Shown: in pieces, positions 45,381-56,008 of the stretch
Layout: the number at the start of each line of letters is the position of its first letter
Numbering within the stretch: the first letter of the stretch is position 1
Assembly: GCF_014932895.1 (NCBI RefSeq)
Contig: NZ_JACYOF010000001.1
Location: 186,001-250,000 of the forward strand
From: Bacillus thuringiensis
Lineage (GTDB): Bacteria; Bacillota; Bacilli; Bacillales; Bacillaceae_G
Direction: 5' to 3'
DNA length: 64,000 bases
Position numbers and translations under genes: made by a program
Notes under the pieces: generated by a model
Seen by the model: only the letters and a program-made list of their open reading frames with translations
Database searches by the model: none
Told to the model about the DNA's origin: nothing

Positions 45381-46622
45381 ATAAAAGCTAGTGGTATTGT
45401 TGTTGAATATAACCCTTTTCACAACGGTCATGCTTATCATGTGCAACAAACAAAAAACTTAACACAGGCTGACATTACAATCGCCGTTATGAGTGGCCCT
45501 TTTTTACAGCGTGGTGAGCCTGCACTCATTTCCAAGTGGTATCGTACTAAGATGGCCTTATCAAGCGGCGTAGACCTTGTTGTAGAGCTTCCATACGCCT
45601 TCGCAACACAAAAGGCTGAAACCTTTGCAAATGGTGCTATTTCCATTTTAAACGCCCTTCATGTTTCTGAAATTTGTTTTGGTAGTGAAGATGGACAAAT
45701 CGAAAATTTTTATAATACCATCTCTGTACAAAAAAACGATGAAGATACTTTCAATCGTCTTGTAAAGCAATTTATGGATGCAGGTAATAGTTATGCAAAA
45801 GCTACATCTGAAGCTTTTCTACACATTTTACCATCCGAAAAAAACATAGATATGTCTCAACCGAATAATATTTTAGGCTTCCAATACATCAAAGCGATTC
45901 TCTCACAAAATAGTTCGATCCAAGCGCAAACTATAAAAAGATTCGCCTCTCATTATCATGATGAAACATTTAATGACCAAAATATCGCAAGCGCAACAAG
46001 TATTCGTAAACAACTCTTTAGCGAAAACGGTTCCTTCACAGCAATTGAGCCTTTTATCCCGAAAGCAGCCGCTTCGCTTTTAGCAAATTACAAACAAAAC
46101 TACGGGATATTACATAATTGGGAACAATACTTTTCATTTTTTAAATACAAACTCATGACGATGTCTTCTCAAGACTTACGACATATTTATGAAATAGAAG
46201 AAGGTTTAGAGCATCGTATTTTATCAAAAATACAATGCAGTTACACCTTCCACTCATTCATGGAAGCATTAAAAACAAAACGTTATACATGGACTAGATT
46301 ACAAAGAGCTTGTACACACATTTTAACGAACACAACAAAAGAAGAAATACATAGCGCAAATATAGAACAACACGCTCCGTATATCCGTCTACTCGGCATG
46401 TCACAAAAAGGACAAACTTATCTTTCAAAAAATAAGAAAAAAATAGAACTTCCAATCCTTACCCATACAAAAACATTTAACCATCCTACTTTAGATATAG
46501 AACGAAAAGCGAATTCTGTATATTTCTCCATCATGCAAGAACCATTACGGACACAATTACTAAAACAAGACGTAACACACCATCCAATTCGTTACGATGA
46601 AACAACTGCAAAATTTCTATAA
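45381..46622 (+). CDS. tmcAL: tRNA(Met) cytidine acetate ligase TmcAL, probable ATA start
   Basis: Makes N4-acetylcytidine in the elongator tRNA-Met anticodon from acetate and ATP. From 45381 the frame reads [20 protein letters not shown], which supplies the nucleotidyltransferase motif HNGH (residues 14-17), then [15 protein letters not shown]. There is no ATG, GTG or TTG between the upstream stop (45348) and GTG at 45441, which would delete HNGH. AAAGGAG lies about 8-9 bases before ATA at 45381; ATT at 45375 is a less well-spaced alternative. Full length about 413 residues; corresponds to ylbM. Confidence 0.85.
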   Translation: MKASGIVVEYNPFHNGHAYHVQQTKNLTQADITIAVMSGPFLQRGEPALISKWYRTKMALSSGVDLVVELPYAFATQKAETFANGAISILNALHVSEICFGSEDGQIENFYNTISVQKNDEDTFNRLVKQFMDAGNSYAKATSEAFLHILPSEKNIDMSQPNNILGFQYIKAILSQNSSIQAQTIKRFASHYHDETFNDQNIASATSIRKQLFSENGSFTAIEPFIPKAAASLLANYKQNYGILHNWEQYFSFFKYKLMTMSSQDLRHIYEIEEGLEHRILSKIQCSYTFHSFMEALKTKRYTWTRLQRACTHILTNTTKEEIHSANIEQHAPYIRLLGMSQKGQTYLSKNKKKIELPILTHTKTFNHPTLDIERKANSVYFSIMQEPLRTQLLKQDVTHHPIRYDETTAKFL

Positions 46623-46623
46623 G

Positions 46624-46657
46624 AAAAACCTCTCTATTTTAGAGAGGTTTATTTTTT
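46624..46657. terminator. Bidirectional terminator between tmcAL and ylbL
   Basis: A 10-bp stem AAACCTCTCT / AGAGAGGTTT with five-base loop and T tract on the plus side; it overlaps the ylbL stop codon. Confidence 0.85.
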
Positions 46658-47674
46658 CTCACCCATTTTTCCCAAATACATTAACGCATCATCCAGCGTA
46701 TCCACTGGTACAATTTTCATTTTTGTTTTAATGTCTTTCGCGGCCTCAAGTGCATCTTTATAATTCGATTTCTCCGCCCCTTTTTCATTTGGTGCAAAGA
46801 ACACTTCCGCACCAGCATCACTAGCAGCCACCACTTTCTGCTTTATACCACCGATTGGGCCAATTTCTCCTTTTTCATTAATTGTACCTGTTCCAGCTAT
46901 TTCATGTCCTTTTGTTAAATCTTCTTCCACAAGTTGATTATATATTTCTAATGTAAACATTAAGCCCGCTGATGGCCCACCTATTTCATGAGAATCAATT
47001 TTCACTTTCGGATCTACCACTAATTCTCTATCCGTAACGATAGAAACTCCTATTCCGACACGTCCATTCCCATTAGGAATTGTCTTTACATTTAAATTTT
47101 CTTTCAATTGTTTTCCATTTCGCTTATACTCAATACTTACGGTATCCCCTTCTTTTTTACCTGTCATATACTCAATAAATTGCTCCGTCTTTTCAAATGT
47201 TTTTCCATCCACAGCTATAATGACGTCACCAAGTTTAAGCTTCCCTTCTGATGGCATCCCCTTCGCTACGCCAGCAACTAGTACACCTTTATTTTCAAAA
47301 GAAACCGAACGATTCGCTTGTTTATATGCATTATAAATTGCTGCATTTTGTGAATCTTTCATTGCATATTCTTGGCGAAATTGATATTCTTCATCACTCT
47401 CACCTTTTTGTAATATTTCTTCTGCCTTCGAAATATGTGTATATTTATTAAACTGCGCTGCTATTAAATTCACCACATTTGCCGGTCCCATTGAAACCGT
47501 AACAAGCATAAAATCACCAGATTCTTTTGTTCCCCCCTCAACTTGAACGTATGGCTCTAATTTTGCCGCCATCCCTGGTTTTGTTACATAATATGGCAAA
47601 CGCACATAAACAAGTAACATCGCCAATATAACACCTATTAAAATTGCATATATAAACCGAAAACGCTTAAACAT
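46649..47674 (-). CDS. ylbL: Membrane-anchored PDZ / Lon-type serine protease YlbL
   Basis: A 341-residue protein with an N-terminal membrane anchor (about 6-26), a PDZ domain (about 115-200, GVLVAGVAKGMPSEGKLKLG) and a Lon-like S16 protease domain with Ser in GGPSAGLMF and Lys in GGIKQKVVAA. In B. subtilis YlbL (DdcP) degrades the division inhibitor YneA during DNA-damage recovery. ATG at 47674 follows GGAAGGAGC; overlaps ylbK by 8 bases. Confidence 0.92.
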   Translation of the reverse strand: MFKRFRFIYAILIGVILAMLLVYVRLPYYVTKPGMAAKLEPYVQVEGGTKESGDFMLVTVSMGPANVVNLIAAQFNKYTHISKAEEILQKGESDEEYQFRQEYAMKDSQNAAIYNAYKQANRSVSFENKGVLVAGVAKGMPSEGKLKLGDVIIAVDGKTFEKTEQFIEYMTGKKEGDTVSIEYKRNGKQLKENLNVKTIPNGNGRVGIGVSIVTDRELVVDPKVKIDSHEIGGPSAGLMFTLEIYNQLVEEDLTKGHEIAGTGTINEKGEIGPIGGIKQKVVAASDAGAEVFFAPNEKGAEKSNYKDALEAAKDIKTKMKIVPVDTLDDALMYLGKMGEKK

Positions 47675-48458
47675 TATGTTGCTCCTTCCACTGCTCAATT
47701 AATAAATTGATATTTGTAACATGTTTTTCTGCTTCTACTTCTCCGACTCGAATAATGTCTTCAATGTTTGTAAAAGCACGCGAACTAAATTGTTCTACAG
47801 CTGGTCGCATCATTAAATCCGATGCAATTTGCCGATTCATCACAAGCTCATGTTGCATAATTTCAATACTCTGCATAATTACATCATAAATAGACGTAAC
47901 CTCACCATTCACCTTAATTGGAGATACATCAACAGCAATAACAATATCAGCACCTAACTCTTTCACAACCGAAACCGGAATGCGATCAATAACTCCACCA
48001 TCCACTAATAATCGCCCATCTATTTTCTCTGGTACGAACACTCCAGGTACAGATATACTAGCCCTCACTGCCTCTGCAACAGGACCACTTGTAAAAACCA
48101 CTTTTTCCCCCTTCAAGATATCAGTAGCCACAACAGCAGTCGGGATATCTAACTCTTCTAAAGTTTTATTATATGTAAACATTTTAATCATATCTTTTAC
48201 ACGTTTTCCAGTAATAAATCCCATTTTGGGCACTGTGAAATCCAAATAATATTTCCTTTTAAAAACAGTCGCTAGTTTATACAATCTTTCGACGTTACAG
48301 CCAGCTGCGTAAAATGTACCTATTAAAGCCCCCATACTACTCCCTGCAATCATATGAATCGGTATACCAGCTTCCCTTAAAACTTTTATAACGCCAATAT
48401 GAGCAAATCCTTTCGCTCCCCCAGATCCAAGTGCTAAACCAATCTTCGGTTCTTTCAT
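47667..48458 (-). CDS. ylbK: Patatin-like phospholipase YlbK
   Basis: A 263-residue patatin/RssA-type hydrolase with oxyanion-hole GSGGAKGFAH, nucleophile Ser in AGSSMGAL and catalytic Asp in VDGGVIDRIPV. Probably acts on lipids; no substrate can be named. ATG at 48458 is six bases after AAAGGGTG, three codons inside a possible GTG start. It is divergent from ylbJ and coupled to ylbL. Confidence 0.9.
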   Translation of the reverse strand: MKEPKIGLALGSGGAKGFAHIGVIKVLREAGIPIHMIAGSSMGALIGTFYAAGCNVERLYKLATVFKRKYYLDFTVPKMGFITGKRVKDMIKMFTYNKTLEELDIPTAVVATDILKGEKVVFTSGPVAEAVRASISVPGVFVPEKIDGRLLVDGGVIDRIPVSVVKELGADIVIAVDVSPIKVNGEVTSIYDVIMQSIEIMQHELVMNRQIASDLMMRPAVEQFSSRAFTNIEDIIRVGEVEAEKHVTNINLLIEQWKEQHNV

Positions 48459-48571
48459 TTTTCTCACCCTTTAATTTTTTTCATTCCTTTTTCATACTTA
48501 TGGTCTAAATTCACCACGTATCCACGTATACTGAAATGAACGTTTTATGGGACAAAGGGGGATTTACTTAC

Positions 48572-50847
<2,276 letters not shown>

Positions 50848-51128
50848 CTGTTGTCACTACCTTTATTTCAATCTATCGTGCGATTACAGAAAACTCTTCT
50901 TAATTTGGTAACCGCTACCAAACTATACTATTCATGAAGTTTTCCATTCACCTTTCACATTACGATAGGGAACTTTAGCTTAAAATAACCGCTCGCCATT
51001 TTTTATGTATTCATCTCACTATTCGCGAACACGAAACCATTATGTACATGAGTTCCACTTTATCTTTTTTATCCTATCATAAAATAAAAAAAAGAAAAAT
51101 AAAAAGCCTATCATAAATTTTAATTTCA
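50848..51128. other. Non-coding leader region upstream of rsmD
   Basis: No gene. It holds a 7-bp stem TTTGGTA / TACCAAA with five-base loop (50904-50922), and two copies of CCTATCATAAA (around 51071 and 51107), whose minus-strand form TTTATGATAGG resembles a -10 box. A structured element called the ylbH leader has been described upstream of this gene in Bacillus; I cannot say whether this hairpin or the 51.1-51.3 kb structure is that element. Confidence 0.45.
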
Positions 51129-51224
51129 TTAATGTATATCTTCCTTTAGATTGGACATAAATAAATATAACAACATCACCTTCGATGTTGTTGCCAACCG
51201 CGGAGAAGACTTACGTTTCCCCAT
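51129..51224 (-). CDS. Possible 31-residue basic peptide
   Basis: On the minus strand an ATG at 51224 lies eight bases after GGAGG and opens 31 codons, MGKRKSSPRLATTSK followed by VMLLYLFMSNLKEDIH. The SD is excellent and the N-terminus basic, with a short hydrophobic stretch. No family is recognised. It overlaps the structured plus-strand candidate RNA, so the good match could be chance. Confidence 0.25.
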   Translation of the reverse strand: MGKRKSSPRLATTSKVMLLYLFMSNLKEDIH

Positions 51225-51311
51225 AAGTTCTTCCTCCGGTTTCTCCTCTCCCTTTGCCTTCTTACTAGTATATACTAGTATAAGAAGGGCCCTGCTTTGC
51301 AGGGTTTTTTT
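51160..51311 (+). ncRNA. Candidate structured small RNA ending in a terminator
   Basis: Four stems in a row on the plus strand: AACAACATC/GATGTTGTT (51169-51192), CGGAGAAGACTTA with TAAGTTCTTCCTCCG (bulged, about 51200-51238), CCTTCTTACTAGTA with TACTAGTATAAGAAGG (about 51256-51288) and CCCTGC/GCAGGG followed by seven T (51290-51311). No reading frame on plus explains it. No confident promoter was found upstream. Confidence 0.45.
51290..51311 (+). terminator. Plus-strand intrinsic terminator upstream of the 51373 gene
   Basis: Stem CCCTGC / GCAGGG with TTT loop, then TTTTTTT. It stands 61 bases before the next plus gene and therefore ends some upstream plus transcript or attenuates that gene. 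Confidence 0.75.
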
Positions 51312-51372
51312 CTTTGTCCACTTTTCATTTAAAAAGTGAGATGGTACAGTAAAAGAAAGAGGAGGAATAAAT

Positions 51373-51762
51373 ATGATTCAACGCTTTATAGAACTCGGAG
51401 AAGGTTACTCTGATTTATATGAATTACTTGAGATTGCAAAGGCAAATCAAGAACGTATAACACATATGTTACAATTTGAAACGATAAAAAACGATAAAAA
51501 AGTGTGCTCACTTGCTGTAATATTAAAACCGACAACTACTGGTGACTTCCAGCCATTATACATATGCCGTGAAGGCATTCCTGTACTTGAAAATAAAAAA
51601 AGTAAACGTGTCGTTTTATTTGAAGAAACGGCAAAACAACTCGGAAAAAAAGTTACTACCTTTACTGTAAAACCATCAACCACTTTCCCTGAAAAAGAAC
51701 TATTTTTTAATCATCTCATTGGTATTTTACGAATGAACAATTTCATTCCTCCAATGAAATAA
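51373..51762 (+). CDS. Conserved hypothetical protein, unknown family
   Basis: A 129-residue soluble protein starting MIQRFIELGEGYSDLYELLE with a strong GGAGGAATAAAT site upstream. The sequence alternates strands and helices, with VCSLAVILKPTTTGDFQPLYICREG in the middle and a C-terminal helix. No catalytic motif, signal peptide or membrane segment is seen. It is convergent with ylbG and shares its terminator. I do not recognise a function; its codon use matches its neighbours. Confidence 0.8.
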   Translation: MIQRFIELGEGYSDLYELLEIAKANQERITHMLQFETIKNDKKVCSLAVILKPTTTGDFQPLYICREGIPVLENKKSKRVVLFEETAKQLGKKVTTFTVKPSTTFPEKELFFNHLIGILRMNNFIPPMK

Positions 51763-51778
51763 CACTTTATTTCAAGTG

Positions 51779-51812
51779 AAAAAATCCCCGTTACATTTAG
51801 CGGGGATTTTTT
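51779..51812. terminator. Bidirectional terminator between the 51373 gene and ylbG
   Basis: A 12-bp stem AAAAAATCCCCG / CGGGGATTTTTT with ten-base loop. Confidence 0.9.
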
Positions 51813-51814
51813 GC

Positions 51815-52081
51815 TTAGCTATAATCGTATTCTTTTGCCCGATCAGGACGTGAATTTTCAAATTCCGTTTTTAAAAACGGGCGGTACGACTGTTCTATCT
51901 TTTTCACAAAAGGAAGTTTGTTCAACTTATGCATCATATGCTCAATTTGTTCCATATCACAATATACAACTGCGTACTTTAATCGTTTTGATATGTAATG
52001 TATGTTACCATATTTCCTTAAAATTTTGGCATGTTTCAATGAATGTAAATAAACAATCATACTTTGTCGTTGCCCGAACAT
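51815..52081 (-). CDS. ylbG: DUF2129 protein YlbG
   Basis: An 88-residue protein of the YlbG family (DUF2129) beginning [19 protein letters not shown] and ending in a conserved [12 protein letters not shown]. It is found beside ylbF and rsmD in Bacillaceae. No function is established. ATG at 52081 is preceded by GGAGAAG at six bases; an ATG four codons upstream is too near the SD. Confidence 0.88.
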   Translation of the reverse strand: MFGQRQSMIVYLHSLKHAKILRKYGNIHYISKRLKYAVVYCDMEQIEHMMHKLNKLPFVKKIEQSYRPFLKTEFENSRPDRAKEYDYS

Positions 52082-52192
52082 AATCTTCTCCATCTTCTCC
52101 TTTTAAAAACTTATATTTTATGTTTTATGAAAACCAATCAGAAATTTACGACATTATAGGACAAACTCTGTATACGTTTTCTTCCATCTTCT

Positions 52193-52222
52193 AAAAAACG
52201 GGGTAAGTCACCCCGTTTTTTT
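52193..52222 (-). terminator. Intrinsic terminator after ylbF
   Basis: Stem AAAAAACGGGG / CCCCGTTTTTT with seven-base loop that includes the ylbF stop codon. Confidence 0.88.
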
Positions 52223-52660
52223 ACAACCACAACCTCCACCGGTACCACAACCTCCACCACAGCCACCAGCATCAAAAAATGGATTTCCTGTTGGAACTTT
52301 AATGGAAGAGGATACCTCCGAACCGATTGCTACACTAACTTCATCTAATAACTTTTGCAAAGCATTTTCTACTCGTTTAAAGGCTGCAATCTTATCATGC
52401 AAGTCTACAGAACGCTTTAATTCCCTCATTTTCGTCGATACATAAGTATAGTCAGGATGGTATTTACCAAAACGCTGCACTTCCTCATATCGTTCTTTCA
52501 TCGTTGTAAATTGCTGAATTAACGTCTGAACTTCCCTATCTTCATGCAATTCTTTATAACACTTACGATAATCTTCTGCTATATCTGAACAGATAATCGC
52601 TTTTGCAAGCTGCTCTGCTTTATCTAATAATAATACGCTTTCTAGCGTCGCTACAATCAT
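52208..52660 (-). CDS. ylbF: YlbF, subunit of the RicT-RicA-RicF (YaaT-YmcA-YlbF) complex
   Basis: In B. subtilis YlbF with YmcA and YaaT forms an iron-sulfur protein complex that promotes mRNA maturation by RNase Y and is needed for competence, sporulation and biofilm. The 150-residue protein is helical (DUF964 domain, about 8-120) and ends in a cysteine- and glycine-rich tail (GGCGGGCGTGGGCGCKK) fit to bind an Fe-S cluster. ATG at 52660 follows GGAGGTG. Partners lie elsewhere in the genome. Confidence 0.9.
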   Translation of the reverse strand: MIVATLESVLLLDKAEQLAKAIICSDIAEDYRKCYKELHEDREVQTLIQQFTTMKERYEEVQRFGKYHPDYTYVSTKMRELKRSVDLHDKIAAFKRVENALQKLLDEVSVAIGSEVSSSIKVPTGNPFFDAGGCGGGCGTGGGCGCKKTG

Positions 52661-52773
52661 GAGAGACACCTCCGAGTATTCATCATACCACATTTAGAAT
52701 AGAACTACTAATGGAAGTGCCTCAGTAAAAAAAGATATAATTCTAACTATTTTTTACACACTCTCCGATACAC

Positions 52774-53346
52774 TTATACATTAATATGTTCCGCAATATT
52801 ATATTTAAGAACATCCCATTCCCCGCGTTTTTCTTTCACATAACTAATACACGCGTTTTTCAATGGGGTCTTAAACGAAATTTCATCTGGTGCAATTGCA
52901 TGTAAAATTGCTTTGATCGCATGTGAATGGGCAACAATGATAATACGTTTGCCAGAATGAGTTGCGGCAACATCTTTCAAAGCAGCAAAGCAACGAGCTA
53001 CAATCTCCTCATCTTGCTCCATACCTTCTACTTTCCCCTCTGCAATTAACTCCCTAACATCCACAACCGGCTTCCCTGAAGCCTCTCCAAAATTCCGCTC
53101 AACAAATCGCTCATCTAATAAAATTGATTGTACTCCAGCAGCCTCTGCGATTTCCTTAGCCGTTTCTTGCGCTCTAATTAACGGGCTACTTATAATTATA
53201 TCCCATGATTCTGCCTGCAAAGCGGCTGCACTTTGACTCGCTTGCCTCTTCCCAACTTCATTAAGCGGAATATCTTCACGCCCCTGAATAATCTCTTGAA
53301 AATTCCAATCAGTTTGTCCATGTCGTACTAAACAAATTTCTGTCAT
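52774..53346 (-). CDS. Histidine phosphatase family protein
   Basis: A 190-residue phosphoglycerate-mutase-like phosphatase with the catalytic RHGQTDWN motif at 8-15, DIPLNEVGKRQA, and a second histidine in VAHSHAIKA. This is the broad-specificity branch (PhoE/CobC-like), not the glycolytic mutase, judged by its size. Substrate unknown. It lies between ylbF and ylbE, an insertion relative to B. subtilis order. Confidence 0.88.
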   Translation of the reverse strand: MTEICLVRHGQTDWNFQEIIQGREDIPLNEVGKRQASQSAAALQAESWDIIISSPLIRAQETAKEIAEAAGVQSILLDERFVERNFGEASGKPVVDVRELIAEGKVEGMEQDEEIVARCFAALKDVAATHSGKRIIIVAHSHAIKAILHAIAPDEISFKTPLKNACISYVKEKRGEWDVLKYNIAEHINV

Positions 53347-53422
53347 GCTGCAACTCCTTTTTTAATAATCCGCTTCTATTGTAACAAAAGTTCTGCATGA
53401 CGGACATAGTTTCCCCTTCCAA

Positions 53423-53671
53423 TTATGTCGTATTTTGCTGCTTCATATACTGAAACATATCAATCATGATCGAAGCAACTGCCAATTGATTTTGAAATTT
53501 TTCTACTTTATCTGGTATCGTTTTTTTGAAATGTTGCATAGCGGCCAGCTCAAAAGCTTCTTTTTCTTCGGGATTTCGCGTTAACTTCCTATACCAGTAC
53601 GGTTGCTCTCGAATATAGCGAGATAAATCCTCATCAGCTTTTATAAATTCCATAAGTTCTGCTCTCATCAT
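53423..53671 (-). CDS. ylbE: YlbE-like protein
   Basis: An 82-residue soluble, mostly helical protein of the YlbE family (MRAELMEFIKADEDLSRYIREQ), restricted to Bacillaceae. No function known. Two ATG codons follow each other after AGGGGGAAAG. It lies eight bases after ylbD, so the two are probably one transcript. Confidence 0.87.
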   Translation of the reverse strand: MMRAELMEFIKADEDLSRYIREQPYWYRKLTRNPEEKEAFELAAMQHFKKTIPDKVEKFQNQLAVASIMIDMFQYMKQQNTT

Positions 53672-53679
53672 CTTTCCCC

Positions 53680-54117
53680 CTAATCCTTCTGAAAGAAAAA
53701 TGGATTATTTTCTGAAGTACTTTGTTCTTGCTGCGTGCGGTTCCCTTGAAATTGCTGAATAACTTGTTGCACGCTCCCAATAGCACTCGTCACATTAGCT
53801 AAATGGTGTTGCATTTGTTCCACGTCTAGCTTTTTAAAGAAAGAAAGCATTTGCCCCATCACATCAGCAGTTTTTTCCTCTTCAGTCCGATTATCTTTTT
53901 CCTTTTTATTTTCTTTTACTGAAGAAAAAACAGGTGCTCCATCAGGTCTATAATTTGCCCATATTGGATCTTCTTCACCAAGTAAGTACCACTCTTCATA
54001 AAATTGTTGCCAAGTTTTTTGACCATTTCTAACCTCATGAACCATTTTAGGGTGGTGGTTTACAAATTCTTTAAACTGTTGAACCGATGGATGTAACGGC
54101 CCTTTTGTTGTTGGCAT
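53680..54117 (-). CDS. ylbD: Putative spore coat protein YlbD
   Basis: A 145-residue hydrophilic protein (HPSVQQFKEFVNHHPKMVHE near the start) with a charged middle and a Gln-rich helical C-terminus ending NNPFFFQKD. B. subtilis YlbD is recorded as a spore coat protein. ATG at 54117 follows GAGGTGAGG; an in-frame ATG at 54168 has no site. No signal peptide. Confidence 0.83.
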   Translation of the reverse strand: MPTTKGPLHPSVQQFKEFVNHHPKMVHEVRNGQKTWQQFYEEWYLLGEEDPIWANYRPDGAPVFSSVKENKKEKDNRTEEEKTADVMGQMLSFFKKLDVEQMQHHLANVTSAIGSVQQVIQQFQGNRTQQEQSTSENNPFFFQKD

Positions 54118-54355
54118 AATCCTCACCTCTTCATATATACCTACTATATTGTAAGAAAAAAAAGGCACATGGTTCGCCTATTTTTAGACGATTCATGCAC
54201 CTTCTTATCTCACTATTCACATGCGATAAGATTCACACCTTACCATTCAATGAATGCTAGAGAATTAGCCGGGAGAATAACTACTCACAAAAGCCCCATT
54301 AGTAAGAACTAATAATTCACAGTAAAATATACATCCCACTACTTAACGTTTCACT

Positions 54356-55390
54356 TTATTTTCGAATAAAGTTTTGCGTATAAAATTTATCATATACCCC
54401 GACACCTAATCCGGTAAATTGTTCATTTAATAAATTTTTTCTGTGGCCTTCACTATTTAACCAACCTTGCACCGCCGCAATTCCATCACTATGTTGCGCC
54501 GCTATGTTCTCACCAGCAAGCTGAAATCCTATTTGTCCACGTTGCAAACGATCTCCTAACGTACCTAATGTAGGTGAATCATGTGAAAAATAATTATTGT
54601 CCTTCATATCTTTACTGTGACCAAATGCAACGTCTGCTGTTTGTTGATCCCACATTAACAGCGGTAACTCATGACGACTTCGAATAATATTTGTTAAGTC
54701 AAAAATTTGCTGCATATTTCCAGTCTCCACTTGTTTCATTTTTTCTGGAGTCAATGGCTGTTCTGCAGTTAATTCACCTGAATAAACAAGCTGATACGGT
54801 CTTTGGCGTAATAACGTTTCATCATCCATATAACGAACACCAACAAGTTCGTGGGTAAAATGATCAAAATATAATTGTGCCCATCCATCTTCTACGGATA
54901 TTAATGGTTGTTCCATTACTTCTGTATCAGATAGCTCAAATTGAAAACTATTCTTTCCTTTTTTCAATGAAATCTCATGTGAGAACGGATTCTTTTTATA
55001 TACTTCTTCATACTTTTCATTTATATAATAAGGCGGCACCTTAATTTGTTCACCAGCAACATATGCCGTTACAACTTTACGTTCAGCAACTCCAAATTGA
55101 ACATACTGAGCTAAATCTTGATTGTACACCCACCATTCATATCCGTAAGCAGATGGCTCTATTCGAGATGGTTCGCCCCACTTTGCTAATAAATTTTCAG
55201 GATCCCCACCAATCATATTTAAAACAGTGGCTGAGCCGTCTTCATTGATTTGCTTTTTCTTTTTCACAATCTTATTTTCTTGCTTTGATTGAGATGGGGT
55301 TAATATATATTGTGAAACGAGTAATTTCCCGTATAAATCAACAGCTAAAATTAAAAATGTAATCATTACGATACGCAATAATTTCTTCAA
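54356..55390 (-). CDS. ylbC: Secreted CAP/SCP-domain protein YlbC
   Basis: A 344-residue protein with an uncleaved or cleaved N-terminal hydrophobic segment (about 5-25), a CAP-associated N-terminal domain (about 55-190, SRIEPSAYGYEWWVYN) and a C-terminal CAP domain (about 220-344) with HSKDMKDNNYFSHDSP and GENIAAQ motifs. The start is TTG at 55390, eight bases after AGGAGG. Probably extracytoplasmic; role unknown. ylbB, next to it in B. subtilis, is absent. Confidence 0.86.
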   Translation of the reverse strand: MKKLLRIVMITFLILAVDLYGKLLVSQYILTPSQSKQENKIVKKKKQINEDGSATVLNMIGGDPENLLAKWGEPSRIEPSAYGYEWWVYNQDLAQYVQFGVAERKVVTAYVAGEQIKVPPYYINEKYEEVYKKNPFSHEISLKKGKNSFQFELSDTEVMEQPLISVEDGWAQLYFDHFTHELVGVRYMDDETLLRQRPYQLVYSGELTAEQPLTPEKMKQVETGNMQQIFDLTNIIRSRHELPLLMWDQQTADVAFGHSKDMKDNNYFSHDSPTLGTLGDRLQRGQIGFQLAGENIAAQHSDGIAAVQGWLNSEGHRKNLLNEQFTGLGVGVYDKFYTQNFIRK

Positions 55391-55596
55391 ACGATATACC
55401 TCCTGCACAAAACATAAAATTGAGATATACACAAATCCTTTTCTTTCCTTTTTTGTGTGTACCGTACTCTTTTCACTATATCATATTTTCGCAAAAAAAG
55501 TCTGGATTATCCCTTTTCTCTCAATACGAATTGCATTTACTCATTATTCATACTATTATAAAAATAATGATGTAACATTAAAAAAGGAGGTATTAT

Positions 55597-55962
55597 ATGC
55601 AATTTACAAATACGAAATTTAATGGGGCAGTCGTTGATTTAACACTATTAACTGAAATTATGGAAAAGAACCATTTTGTACTTGCTGGACAGTGGGATTA
55701 TGAACGGGTTACATACGATTATAAATTTGAAATATTAAAGGACGTTTATTATTTACGCGTGCAAGGTATTGCTGTTGAAGGTGACATCGGTAGCAGACAC
55801 GCTGAAATAAAACTACTCCCTCCCTTATTAGGAAAACATTATTATCCTCACGGAGTTGAATATGGTGACGATGAGGCTTTCCCAACGAATGTACTCCAAA
55901 AAAGTAAACAACTCCTACAAAATGTCGAAAAAGAGTTAAAAGAATTTCAAATTATTGAGTAA
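55597..55962 (+). CDS. ylbA: YugN-like family protein (YlbA position)
   Basis: A 121-residue soluble protein of the YugN-like family (MQFTNTKFNGAVVDLTLL, then VLAGQWDYERVTYDYKFE). Strong AAAGGAGG at eight bases. The gene occupies the B. subtilis ylbA position between ctaG and ylbC. Function unknown; the symbol rests on synteny as much as on sequence. Confidence 0.8.
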   Translation: MQFTNTKFNGAVVDLTLLTEIMEKNHFVLAGQWDYERVTYDYKFEILKDVYYLRVQGIAVEGDIGSRHAEIKLLPPLLGKHYYPHGVEYGDDEAFPTNVLQKSKQLLQNVEKELKEFQIIE

Positions 55963-56001
55963 ATAGAACAAGCGCATCATATTGATGCGCTTGTTCTATT
56001 T
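55961..56001. terminator. Bidirectional terminator between ylbA and amiF
   Basis: A perfect 19-bp stem AAATAGAACAAGCGCATCA / TGATGCGCTTGTTCTATTT with three-base loop, lying between convergent stops; it overlaps the ylbA stop codon. Confidence 0.88.
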
Positions 56002-56008
56002 ATCTTTC

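Noticed and set aside
51811-52083. 90-codon plus-strand frame opposite ylbG
   Set aside because: No SD, and ylbG on the other strand is a conserved family with a good start.
54169-54355. GGC...GCC hairpin and A/T tracts downstream of ylbC
   Set aside because: Stem of only about four GC-containing pairs; not enough to call a terminator.
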